Below are positions 1-7,159 of a stretch of 64,000 nt of DNA, piece by piece. The stretch's first letter is position 1. The number at the start of each line of letters is the position of its first letter. The stretch spans positions 1 to 64,000 of the forward strand of contig NZ_JAAVTK010000010.1 of the NCBI RefSeq assembly GCF_012275535.1. Direction: 5' to 3'. The notes under the pieces were generated by a model, which saw only the letters and a list, made by a program, of their open reading frames with translations, did no database searches and was not told where the DNA came from. The position numbers and the translations under genes were made by a program. The stretch comes from Hymenobacter artigasi. Its GTDB lineage: Bacteria; Bacteroidota; Bacteroidia; Cytophagales; Hymenobacteraceae.

Positions 1-129
1 CCCCGCTGCGGCCGCCGCTTGCGCCGCCCGCCACGCGTAGTAGCGGCTGGGTACCACGTCCAACGCACGGCAGAGCTGTTGAACGGGGTGGAAAGTACGC
101 TGCTGGTCAATGAATTGCAGTGTGCTCAC
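1..129 (-). CDS. IS3-family transposase OrfB, N-terminal 43 residues only
   Basis: This frame opens with GTG overlapping the OrfA stop (GTGA) and stays open to the window edge. Its first residues fit the conserved start of IS3 OrfB proteins: a segment reading FIDQQRTFHPVQQLC, then a short-spaced SRYYAW. This region precedes the DDE integrase core in complete proteins; the core itself is outside the window. OrfB is normally made as an OrfAB fusion by -1 frameshifting, and a suitable slippery run is present in OrfA. Whether the gene is complete cannot be judged here. Confidence 0.75.
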   Translation of the reverse strand, partial: MSTLQFIDQQRTFHPVQQLCRALDVVPSRYYAWRAAQAAAAAG

Positions 130-413
130 AGGGTCGGGGGATGCGAGAAGATGGCGATGGCTTTTTTTAAAATCTCCAGTTCCTGCGCCAAGCGTTTGTT
201 GGCCGCCCGCAACGCCCGCACTTCGGCGGCCTCGCCCGGGTCGGCCGGCAAAGGCGGCTGGGCCGCTTTTTGCCAGGCATAAATGCGCTTGGCGTCGATG
301 TTTAGCGCGCGGGCGGCGGCCAGCGTGGAACGGCTTTCGCTGGCCAGCCGCAGGGCTTCGGCACGGAAGGCCGCATCATAGCGCGGCCGTTTTGTCGGAG
401 GAGCTTTTTCCAT
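126..413 (-). CDS. IS3-family transposase OrfA (helix-turn-helix)
   Basis: A 95-residue protein with the usual OrfA architecture: a basic N-terminus and a helix-turn-helix at about residues 10-50 (FRAEALRLA, then ALNIDAKRIYAWQ). This is followed by a leucine-heptad segment ending in LAQELEILKKAIAIF, typical of the coiled coil that mediates OrfA/OrfAB multimerisation. In the family it binds the terminal repeats and regulates transposition. Length is normal. The stop overlaps the GTG of OrfB, and an A7G run near the 3' end suggests programmed frameshifting. Confidence 0.85.
   Translation of the reverse strand: MEKAPPTKRPRYDAAFRAEALRLASESRSTLAAARALNIDAKRIYAWQKAAQPPLPADPGEAAEVRALRAANKRLAQELEILKKAIAIFSHPPTL
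161..168 (-). promoter_or_regulatory. Putative -1 ribosomal frameshift site (A7G) in OrfA
   Basis: On the minus strand the OrfA codons read TTA AAA AAA GCC, giving seven A residues followed by G. Slippage by -1 here leads without a stop into the OrfB frame. A-rich heptamers in this position are known slippery sites in IS3 elements. That it works here is inferred; no stimulatory pseudoknot was sought. Confidence 0.55.
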
Positions 414-507
414 CAGATTGGGAAGTTACCACCCAATTCTCTCCTGCTTTACCCGACCACCTCATTAATACTTTAACTTGTGTCCGTTAGCAGCCTGGTG
501 TAACGAC

Positions 508-527
508 GCACAAGCTAAAGCATGTGC
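508..527. repeat. Palindromic 20-mer repeat, copy 1
   Basis: The sequence GCACAAGCTAAAGCATGTGC is an imperfect palindrome with GCACA/TGTGC and GCT/AGC pairs. An identical copy, with the same flanking TACAG, lies at 12742-12761 at the 3' end of gldC. A diverged copy lies at 17257-17276 at the 3' end of gldF. This copy sits between the IS element and the 3' end of the dGTPase-like gene. Confidence 0.75.
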
Positions 528-545
528 TACAGGGCATGTCCGGTG

Positions 546-583
546 CCCCCTCTTTTTTGGAGAGGGGGTCAGGGGGTGAGGTT
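546..583. repeat. Half of a C/G-rich intergenic inverted repeat
   Basis: A CCCCCTC block, six T, GGA and then a GAGGGGG block continue into one arm (TCAGGGGGTGAGGTT) whose partner arm is missing. The complete 33-bp-arm version of the same family is at 38912-38986. The missing arm would lie on the IS side, so this may be a truncated copy. Confidence 0.7.
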
Positions 584-600
584 GCCGTTGAACGAGGCCG

Positions 601-1968
601 TCAAAAACCCTTCGGCAACTCAATCCCCTTAATTGTCTTGTACAAGCTCAGCGCGTTCTGGTCAGTCATACCGGCTACGAAATCCGTCAGCAGCAGAATT
701 TTCTCATAGGCGGAAACGCCGGCCTGATGCCCTTCGGCGCGGAACTGCTCCGGTAGCAGCAGGAGCAGCTTACGGCTGCGGTGGCCCTGGCTGCCATCGA
801 AAATGGCGGTGAGGAAGGCGTCGAGCAGGCCGCCGAGGACCTCGAAGCCGGCCGCTTCAATTTCGAGGACCGGGCGGCTGCGGTAAAGCTGGTTGATGCT
901 CAGGCGCTGCACTTCCTGCAAATCGGTCCAGCAGCTCAACTCTTTGATGAGCGACTGGTCGTACTGGCCGCGCAGGATGGCGGGGGCGTGGTGGGCGAAT
1001 AGCGTCGCCAGCTCGGCCACCAGCTTGCCGATGAGGCGGGCGCGGATGTAGCCCAACTCCTCGCGCCAGTCGTGCCACTGCACGCTGCCCACGCGGCCGG
1101 CCGGGTCGTTGAGCATGCGCTTGAGCAGCGGCAGGCCGGTTTCGGGCGCGATGAGGCCCAGCTTGAGGCCATCTTCAAAGTCGATGATGCGGTAGCAGAG
1201 GTCGTCGGCCGCTTCGACGAGGAAGGCCAGCGGGTGGCGGTGGTAGAAGCCATTGGCAGCATCTTTCGCAAGCAAACCCAGCGCGGCCGCGACGTGCTGA
1301 AAACGGGCGCTCTCGGACTGGAAGTGGCCGTATTTCTTCTCTGAAGCGCCGCCGGTTCGGGCGGCATCCGCCACCAGACTGGGCTTGGGATACTTCGTGA
1401 ACGCGCCCAGCGTGGCATAGGTGAGGCCCAGGCCGGCCGTGCCGGTGCTGTGCGCCGCGTAGGTGTGCGTGAGGATGCGGAAACCGGCCGCGTTGCCCTC
1501 GAAATGCTGCAAATCGGCCACTTCGGCGGCGGTGAGCTGCTCCAGAAACGGGGCGGCGGCAGCGCTGAGGAAGTAGCTGCTGATGGCATCCTCGCCGGAG
1601 TGGCCGAAGGGCGGGTTACCGATGTCGTGGGCCAGGCAGGCGGCGGCCACGATGTCGCCGCAGTCCTGGTCGAAGTTGGGGAGCTGTTCGGCCAGCTCGG
1701 CATCGGCTTCCATGAGGTGGCGCGCGGCGAGGCGGCCCAGGGAGCGGCCCACCACGGCAGTTTCGAGCGAGTGGGTGAGGCGGGTGTGCACGAAATCAGT
1801 TTCGGGCAGGGGCATTACCTGCGTTTTGCGCTGCAGGCGCCGGAAGGCCGAACTGAACACCACCCGGTCATAATCGGCCACGAAGGCCCCGCGCACGGGG
1901 GCCGCGCTGGTGGGCGGCAGCTGCTGGTCGGGGAAGCGGCGCTGCGAGAGCAGGCGCGGCCAGGACAT
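601..1968 (-). CDS. dgt: dGTPase-like HD-domain nucleotide triphosphohydrolase
   Basis: A 455-residue cytosolic enzyme of the Dgt family, which hydrolyses dGTP (and in some members other dNTPs) to the nucleoside and triphosphate and so affects dNTP pools. Visible hallmarks are FRRLQRKTQVMPL at about residues 42-54, HTRLTHSLE at 61-69, and the HD motif AHDIGNPPFGHSGEDA at 113-128, which supplies metal ligands. I start it at the ATG at 1968 (MSWPRLLSQRRFPD). An upstream in-frame ATG would run through an intergenic hairpin and adds residues not expected for the family. Substrate preference cannot be read from sequence. Confidence 0.88.
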   Translation of the reverse strand: MSWPRLLSQRRFPDQQLPPTSAAPVRGAFVADYDRVVFSSAFRRLQRKTQVMPLPETDFVHTRLTHSLETAVVGRSLGRLAARHLMEADAELAEQLPNFDQDCGDIVAAACLAHDIGNPPFGHSGEDAISSYFLSAAAAPFLEQLTAAEVADLQHFEGNAAGFRILTHTYAAHSTGTAGLGLTYATLGAFTKYPKPSLVADAARTGGASEKKYGHFQSESARFQHVAAALGLLAKDAANGFYHRHPLAFLVEAADDLCYRIIDFEDGLKLGLIAPETGLPLLKRMLNDPAGRVGSVQWHDWREELGYIRARLIGKLVAELATLFAHHAPAILRGQYDQSLIKELSCWTDLQEVQRLSINQLYRSRPVLEIEAAGFEVLGGLLDAFLTAIFDGSQGHRSRKLLLLLPEQFRAEGHQAGVSAYEKILLLTDFVAGMTDQNALSLYKTIKGIELPKGF

Positions 1969-2007
1969 TGATTCCAAGGTGGAGGTATTTGACGGAATGG
2001 AAGAAAT

Positions 2008-2041
2008 GGCTGTCATCCTTCGCAAGCTCAGGATGACAGCC
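2008..2041. repeat. Compact inverted repeat (GTCATCCT family)
   Basis: A perfect 12-bp stem (GGCTGTCATCCT with AGGATGACAGCC) encloses a 10-bp loop in the gap between the dGTPase-like gene and the M1 peptidase. The arms match the outer ends of the longer repeats at 18014-18140 and 55837-55936, so this looks like a shortened member of that family. Confidence 0.8.
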
Positions 2042-2046
2042 GATTG

Positions 2047-5000
2047 CTAGCGTGCCAGCTGCTCATCGAGCTGCCGGAATGGATTGAGCGTGTTCAGGTT
2101 CAGCACGAAGCGGATGCGGTCGGTGAAATCCTGGCGGCTGGCGGGCAGGCCGTTGGCGTATTGTGAGCCGGCCACGGGCAGGTAGAAGCTGAGGATATCG
2201 CGCAACACGGGCACTACCAGGCCGGCATCATAATAGAGGCGCTGGGCGGCGCGGGAAGTCGATTCGCTGGTGAAGAACCGGTCGTGGCTGGCCCCGAAAT
2301 CGGCAAAAACGGCCAGGTTGGTCACCGGCAAATCTGCCTGAATATTGAGCGTGCTGAGCCATTTGGTATCGGCCACCGGCAGGAATCCTTTGAAAGCACC
2401 GTCGCGGTCGTCGGCCTGGTGAAGCTGGGCCGTGACGCTGTGCGAAATCTGCTGGCGGTCGAGGAAGGCGGTTTGGCGGCGGTAGTCGGGGCTGCCGCTC
2501 AGGCCGAGCACGAACTCGGGGTTGTTGGGCTGCTGCAAAAAGCGACCGCCGAACAGGCGCATCTGCACCTTCTTTTTGGGCGAGTAAAAGCGGAAGTAGC
2601 TGGCGCTGGCGCGCAGCAGCACGGCCTGGCGGTTGTTGGCATCGTCGGCGTTGCTGGCAATCATGCGATTGAGGTCTACGGCGGCGCTCCAGCCTTGCAG
2701 GGCGTTGGCCTGGGCTACGTGGTAGTCCACGGCCTGGAACACGCCGGTGCGGTTGCGGTCCTCATCGGCCACAATGGTGTTGGCCAGCGTGAGGCGCTGC
2801 TGCGGGCCAACGCCCGGCGCGTGGGGCCATACAAAGCTTACGCTGGGCTCATACTTAACGTAGCGCTCGAAGCGCTGCACGCCGAAGGCAATGGTGGCCT
2901 GCCGCGAGAAGTGCTGAGGCAGTACGTTCAGCTGGATGCGGCCGATGCCGTTCAGCTCGTTCCGACTGAAGCTGTACATGGGCATGGCCAGGTATTGCAG
3001 GCGCTTGGGTACCAGCGGGCTGTTGTAGAACGCCGCGCCGAGCATGAATTTATCGGAAGTATTGGCCCCCAGCACCGGCAGCCAGCTGATGGTGGCTTTG
3101 TCCCAACGCTCTACGCTGGCCAGCGGGCGCAGGCGGATGGGCGTGAAGCCGGAAGGATGGTCGGCCACGGTGAGGCGGTCGTTGCGGCGGTTGAGCTCGG
3201 GGCTGACGTAGTTGGCATCGACCACGAGGGCGGCCACGTTGGCGCGTTTGAAATTGAGCTGGCTGGTGGCTTCCTCGTCGGCGTTGGGGTCGGTGTTGCC
3301 GAAGGGCGGCGTCCAGAGCGTTTCGAGCACCCGGCCGCTGGCATCAACCGACGACACCGGCACGGCCCAAGGCGTGGGCGAGTCGGTGCGCACCAGCACC
3401 TTCACCACGTCGTTGAAGCTGGCCAGGGTTTGCAAATCGGCGTCGTAGTGCTGCGTGTTGGTCATCATGCCCTGGAAAAACCAGCCCAGCTTCTGGCCCG
3501 TGCTTTCCTCAAACACGGCCTGCATATCCTCGGGGTACGGATGTTTGAACTGCCACCGGTCGTAGTACAGGTGCATGGCGGCATCGAACTTGGCCTGGCC
3601 CAAGTAGCCGGCCAGGTATTTCAGCAGCGAGCCCGTTTTCTGGTACACGATGATGCCGTAGTTCAGCATCGTGTAATCGGCCGAAGTGGGGCCCTGCACC
3701 GGCTGGTCGAGCCCCCGGCTGGCGGAGGCCTGGTAGGGCACTTGGTCGAAGGCGGAGGCCGGCAGCTTCTCCAGGCCAAAGGTGCGCTTCAGGCCCTGCG
3801 GCAGCTTATCGAACCCGTGAAACCCCTTAGCCGGCAGGGTGTCGAGCGCACTCACACGCTGCTCCACGTAGGTGTTCACGCCCTCGTCCATCCACGGGAA
3901 GTCCCGCTCGTTCGAGCCCAGAATGCCATAAAACCAGTTGTGGCCCACTTCGTGCACAATGGCGCTGGGCATGGTCACGGTCACCATCGGGTACTCCATG
4001 CCGGAGCCGGCGCTCAAAGCGCCATCCACGGCGGTGGCGGCCGAGTAGGGGTACTCGCCCACCCAGCGCGAGTAGTAGGTGAGGGCGTCGTTCACGTCCT
4101 GGAGGCCCTTTATCCACTTCGGAGCCTCTTTATTTGTGAAAAGCACCCACGACGTGACGGTGCGGCCCGAGGACAGGGTCACGCCGCTTTTCAGCACGTT
4201 GAAGCGCTTATCGGCAAACCAGGCGAAATCGTGCACCCGGTCCTGCTTGTAACGCAGGGTTTTGGTAGTGGCATCGGAGGCCGGGAATTTCAGGTCGGTG
4301 CCGAAATCCTGGGCGGTTTTTTTGCTGGCGGCGGTGGCGGCCAGGGCATCCATGCGGGCGCGCTCGTCGGGGTTTTGCAGCTCGCCGGTGGCCCCCACAG
4401 TGTAGTTGGTGGGCAGCGTAATGGTGACGTCGAACGAACCGAATTCGGAATAGAATTCGCCCTGGTCGAGGTAGGGAATGGGGTGCCAGCCGCGCCGGTC
4501 CAGCACGGCCGGCTTGGGGTACCACTGCGTAATCTGGTAGCTCTGCCCCACATGCCCAAACCGCGAGAACGACGCCGGAATCTTCACCCGAAACGGCGTG
4601 CTGATGCTGGCCGTGGCTCCCGCCGCCAGCGGCTGCGGCAGCACCAGCTTGGCAATGTCCGCGTTTTTGGGGTCGAATTCCAGCTTCGCCGACTGGCCGT
4701 TTACCTTGAAGTCGAGGCCGTCGATGAAGCCCCGGTCTTCGGCTTTGGCAAACTCAAACCGGCGCTTGCCCGCACGTAATTGCTGCTTCGCGAAAGCCGT
4801 CGAATTATCCTTGTAAGCATTGGGCCACAGGTGAAACCAGATGAAGGTGAGGGCCTGCGGCGAATGGTTGGTGTACGCCAGGTCCTCGCGCCCGGTGAGG
4901 AAGTTGGTCTTGTCATCGAGCACCACGTCGATGGAATAGTTAACCTCCTGCTGGAAGTAGGGGCCGGCTGCTTTGGCGGGCGTAGGCTTGGGCTTGTGCC

Positions 5001-5061
5001 GTTGGGCCAGGGCCAGGCCGGGCAGCAGGGCCAACAGGCCGAAAAGGAAACGTGTTTTCAT
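2047..5061 (-). CDS. M1-family metallopeptidase, secreted
   Basis: A 1004-residue exported zinc peptidase. The ATG at 5061 is chosen because it opens a clean signal peptide (MKTRFLFGLLALLPGLALAQ). The longer in-frame extension is Arg-rich and unlike a secretion signal. Zinc-site residues of the gluzincin class are present: HEVGH at 370-374 and the downstream Glu of DEGVN at 393. The substrate-anchoring loop appears as GSGMEY at 352-357, in place of the classical GAMEN. N-terminal beta domain about 35-240, catalytic domain about 260-540, and a long C-terminal region with many beta-strand-like stretches, as in large Bacteroidota M1 peptidases. The peptide substrate is unknown. It stands alone on this strand upstream of the dGTPase-like gene. 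Confidence 0.9.
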   Translation of the reverse strand: MKTRFLFGLLALLPGLALAQRHKPKPTPAKAAGPYFQQEVNYSIDVVLDDKTNFLTGREDLAYTNHSPQALTFIWFHLWPNAYKDNSTAFAKQQLRAGKRRFEFAKAEDRGFIDGLDFKVNGQSAKLEFDPKNADIAKLVLPQPLAAGATASISTPFRVKIPASFSRFGHVGQSYQITQWYPKPAVLDRRGWHPIPYLDQGEFYSEFGSFDVTITLPTNYTVGATGELQNPDERARMDALAATAASKKTAQDFGTDLKFPASDATTKTLRYKQDRVHDFAWFADKRFNVLKSGVTLSSGRTVTSWVLFTNKEAPKWIKGLQDVNDALTYYSRWVGEYPYSAATAVDGALSAGSGMEYPMVTVTMPSAIVHEVGHNWFYGILGSNERDFPWMDEGVNTYVEQRVSALDTLPAKGFHGFDKLPQGLKRTFGLEKLPASAFDQVPYQASASRGLDQPVQGPTSADYTMLNYGIIVYQKTGSLLKYLAGYLGQAKFDAAMHLYYDRWQFKHPYPEDMQAVFEESTGQKLGWFFQGMMTNTQHYDADLQTLASFNDVVKVLVRTDSPTPWAVPVSSVDASGRVLETLWTPPFGNTDPNADEEATSQLNFKRANVAALVVDANYVSPELNRRNDRLTVADHPSGFTPIRLRPLASVERWDKATISWLPVLGANTSDKFMLGAAFYNSPLVPKRLQYLAMPMYSFSRNELNGIGRIQLNVLPQHFSRQATIAFGVQRFERYVKYEPSVSFVWPHAPGVGPQQRLTLANTIVADEDRNRTGVFQAVDYHVAQANALQGWSAAVDLNRMIASNADDANNRQAVLLRASASYFRFYSPKKKVQMRLFGGRFLQQPNNPEFVLGLSGSPDYRRQTAFLDRQQISHSVTAQLHQADDRDGAFKGFLPVADTKWLSTLNIQADLPVTNLAVFADFGASHDRFFTSESTSRAAQRLYYDAGLVVPVLRDILSFYLPVAGSQYANGLPASRQDFTDRIRFVLNLNTLNPFRQLDEQLAR

Positions 5062-5255
5062 GCGGAGTTCCGTGGGGCGGAAGTAGCGCCGCGCCCTTGG
5101 GACGAAGCTACGGCGCGGCGAGGGACTGCGGGATATTGAGAAGCCGATGAATTGCCAGCGTTTGAGTTTAAGCTCAAGTATTATTGGACCTGTTACGAAA
5201 TCCAGTTCGCTGCTCAAGTACCTTGCAAATACAATCGCATGTTAAAATTTAAGGA

Positions 5256-5732
5256 ATGAATAAGATAATAGGTCTCTGCACGATGTTTCTACTATCCTCC
5301 TGCGAGCCGGTTCGTGAAAATCCTTCATTTATGAACTCAGCATTAATGGCCCGCAACCTGATTCAAATTTGCGTCGATTCCACGTTGCGTTTAGATAGTG
5401 GGCTTAACTCAGTAAATTATTTAGTCGATTTCAAACTAGTGAAAAACCTGAATAGAGAAGGGGTAAAACAGTTTATGCTAACAAGAAGTGAAGCCAGCGA
5501 AACCAATCTGGATTCGTTGCTGATAATAGCGCGTAGGTTCAGTAAATACAGTTTTGGGCTTCCCGAAGCTGTTATTAGATTTGAGAAAATAACTGTTCGA
5601 ACTGACGGAATGCTCCTTGTTGAAATATCCAAGATTCGGGCGGCGGATGGTTTCATCGATGCTGAATTACTATTGAAGCCAAATGGGTTGAGCTTTAAGT
5701 GCATTCGTAGCGGAATAACCCGCATTGGTTGA
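5256..5732 (+). CDS. Hypothetical lipoprotein
   Basis: I do not recognise a family. The 158-residue product starts with a lipoprotein-type signal (hydrophobic segment then LLSSC, lipidated Cys at residue 16), so it is probably anchored to a membrane on the periplasmic or outer face. The rest is a mixed alpha/beta sequence without an obvious motif. Base composition is visibly more AT-rich than the flanking genes, suggesting recent acquisition together with, or beside, the DUF1810 gene 39 bp downstream. It is divergent from the M1 peptidase. Confidence 0.6.
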   Translation: MNKIIGLCTMFLLSSCEPVRENPSFMNSALMARNLIQICVDSTLRLDSGLNSVNYLVDFKLVKNLNREGVKQFMLTRSEASETNLDSLLIIARRFSKYSFGLPEAVIRFEKITVRTDGMLLVEISKIRAADGFIDAELLLKPNGLSFKCIRSGITRIG

Positions 5733-5771
5733 AACCACAAAAGCATCCAGCCATATTGATGCCCGAATTCC

Positions 5772-6194
5772 ATGAAAAACGAGCTTAATAGATTCGAGGA
5801 AGCACAAGTCGGGAAATACCAAACCGCATTATCCGAAATCAAAAACGGCCGCAAGCGCAGCCATTGGATGTGGTTCATCTTCCCGCAAATCCAGGGCTTG
5901 GGCCTTAGTGAAACAGCCAGATTCTACGCGTTAGCCGATGCGCAGGAGGCAAAAGATTACCTGGCTCATCCCGTTTTGGGTACCCGCCTGCGGGAAATCT
6001 GCCAGGCACTGCTCGGGCTGCCCTCCAGTGACGCCCACGACATTTTCGGCAGTCCCGATGACCTAAAGCTGAAGTCTTCGATGACGCTGTTCGCGTCGGT
6101 GAGCAGTAGTTCGATTTTTCAGCAGGTGCTGGACAAGTTTTATGGCGGGAATCAGGACGATAAAACGTTGCGAATCCTGGGCTCGAAAGAATAA
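5772..6194 (+). CDS. DUF1810 family protein
   Basis: A 140-residue soluble protein matching the DUF1810 family over its whole length: an N-terminal RFEEAQ, then SHWMWFIFPQIQGLG at about residues 36-50, then a helix-rich C-terminus with FYGGNQDDKTLRILG. The family is small and widespread with no established biochemical role, so none is assigned. It follows the AT-richer lipoprotein gene and is convergent with the DUF1361 membrane gene across an inverted repeat. Confidence 0.85.
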   Translation: MKNELNRFEEAQVGKYQTALSEIKNGRKRSHWMWFIFPQIQGLGLSETARFYALADAQEAKDYLAHPVLGTRLREICQALLGLPSSDAHDIFGSPDDLKLKSSMTLFASVSSSSIFQQVLDKFYGGNQDDKTLRILGSKE

Positions 6195-6220
6195 ATTCAA
6201 AAGGTATTTCGCGCCTGATT

Positions 6221-6306
6221 GTAGGGGCGGGGCCTGTCCCCGCCCGGTCGTTGAACGGAAGCGTTGCTGTGCCCCCCCCCAATGACAGGCGGGGACAGGC
6301 CCCTAC
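6221..6306. repeat. Intergenic inverted repeat (GTAGGGGCGGGGCC family)
   Basis: A left arm GTAGGGGCGGGGCCTGTCCC at 6221 is matched by GGCGGGGACAGGCCCCTAC ending at 6306. The loop contains a run of nine C at 6272-6280. It lies between two convergent genes. A second, longer member of this family is at 45133-45255. Confidence 0.85.
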
Positions 6307-6319
6307 ACCGCTCAGCTTA

Positions 6320-6997
6320 CTACTCCTGCGTCCTCCCCAGCAACCGCACCGTGCCATAGCCCACCAGCAAAAACACCCCAAAAACCAGCGTCACGCCCCA
6401 CGTTCCGGGAAAGGAGAACGGGTGCAAAATCCGGTTCACTATGTCGAAAAACAGCGTGAGCGGGTTGGTGAGAATGTCCCAGGAATTGAAGCGCAGGTAG
6501 CGGCCCAGGTAAACGCCGAAGCTGCTGAGCAGCAGCGCCACCGTGGCAAACGCCCAGCCCACCCCAAAGCCCAGCCGCTGCTGCACCAGCCGCTGCATGT
6601 CGGAGAGGGAGGCGTAGGCCAGCATCAGGCCGTTCCAGGCGCAGCTTAATATCAGGGCCAAATCGTACCAGAGCGGCACGCCGGGGCGGGTGTCGAGGTG
6701 GAATAAATCGGTGAGGATGTAGGGCGCGTTGGGAAAAAACAGCAGCCACGCCGCACCCACCGGGAGCAGAATCCGGGCTTTCAGCGGCCCCTTGGCCGTG
6801 CTAAGCATAGTGCTGATTGCGAAGGGGATAACGGCCAGAAACAGATTCCAGATGAGGAACAGGAACGTAAGCCGGCCGGTCATCAGCACGCGGCCGGCCA
6901 CCAGCAGGATGCTCAGGGTCACGGAGGCGGCCAGCACAAATACCAGCGTGAGCCGGGCACGAGTGTAGGGCTGGCTCGAAAGAGTGGATGCTTGCAT
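6320..6997 (-). CDS. DUF1361 membrane protein
   Basis: A 225-residue inner-membrane protein with about six hydrophobic segments. The family signature includes LIWNLFLAVIPF at about residues 49-60 and LFFPNAPYILTDLFHL at about 85-100. No enzymatic residues stand out and the family's function is not established. It is divergent from the periplasmic binding protein gene. The start at 6997 gives a short cytoplasmic N-terminus before the first membrane segment. Confidence 0.85.
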   Translation of the reverse strand: MQASTLSSQPYTRARLTLVFVLAASVTLSILLVAGRVLMTGRLTFLFLIWNLFLAVIPFAISTMLSTAKGPLKARILLPVGAAWLLFFPNAPYILTDLFHLDTRPGVPLWYDLALILSCAWNGLMLAYASLSDMQRLVQQRLGFGVGWAFATVALLLSSFGVYLGRYLRFNSWDILTNPLTLFFDIVNRILHPFSFPGTWGVTLVFGVFLLVGYGTVRLLGRTQE

Positions 6998-7113
6998 AAT
7001 GTTAAAGTTACGGCCGAAGCGCTGTGCCGCATAGCCCCAATGCTACGCCGGCTCCGGCCCGAACGACAACGCCCGGCCCGGCAGGCTGCGTGCCCGCCCC
7101 CGGCATTTATGGC

Positions 7114-7121
7114 TAATTTTG
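7114..7121 (+). promoter_or_regulatory. Bacteroidota -7 box (TAATTTTG)
   Basis: A perfect TAnnTTTG box lies 38 bp before the start codon of the periplasmic binding protein gene. No good -33 TTG was found at the usual spacing, so this rests on the -7 element alone. Confidence 0.45.
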
Positions 7122-7159
7122 CACGGCTTACCACAGGGGCAAGCGTGTTTTCTGGTTCA

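Larger units (their letters stand above)
1..490 (-). mobile_element. IS3-family insertion sequence, partial (cut by window edge)
   Basis: Two overlapping reading frames on the minus strand have the OrfA/OrfB layout of IS3-family elements: a short helix-turn-helix protein followed in the -1 frame by the start of the integrase-type OrfB. The outer end upstream of OrfA was not resolved. I placed it near 490 because unrelated repeat sequence begins just beyond, but I could not identify a terminal inverted repeat or target duplication. The other end lies outside the window, so it is unknown whether the copy is intact. Confidence 0.7.

Noticed and set aside
2284..4779. An 831-codon open frame opposite the M1 peptidase
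   Set aside because: Composition is that of a GC-rich antisense shadow (long runs of Gly, Val, His, Arg) and the opposite strand has a clear peptidase.
6272..6280. A run of nine C as a phase-variation tract
   Set aside because: It lies in the loop of an intergenic repeat between convergent genes, so a length change would not switch a reading frame or an evident promoter.
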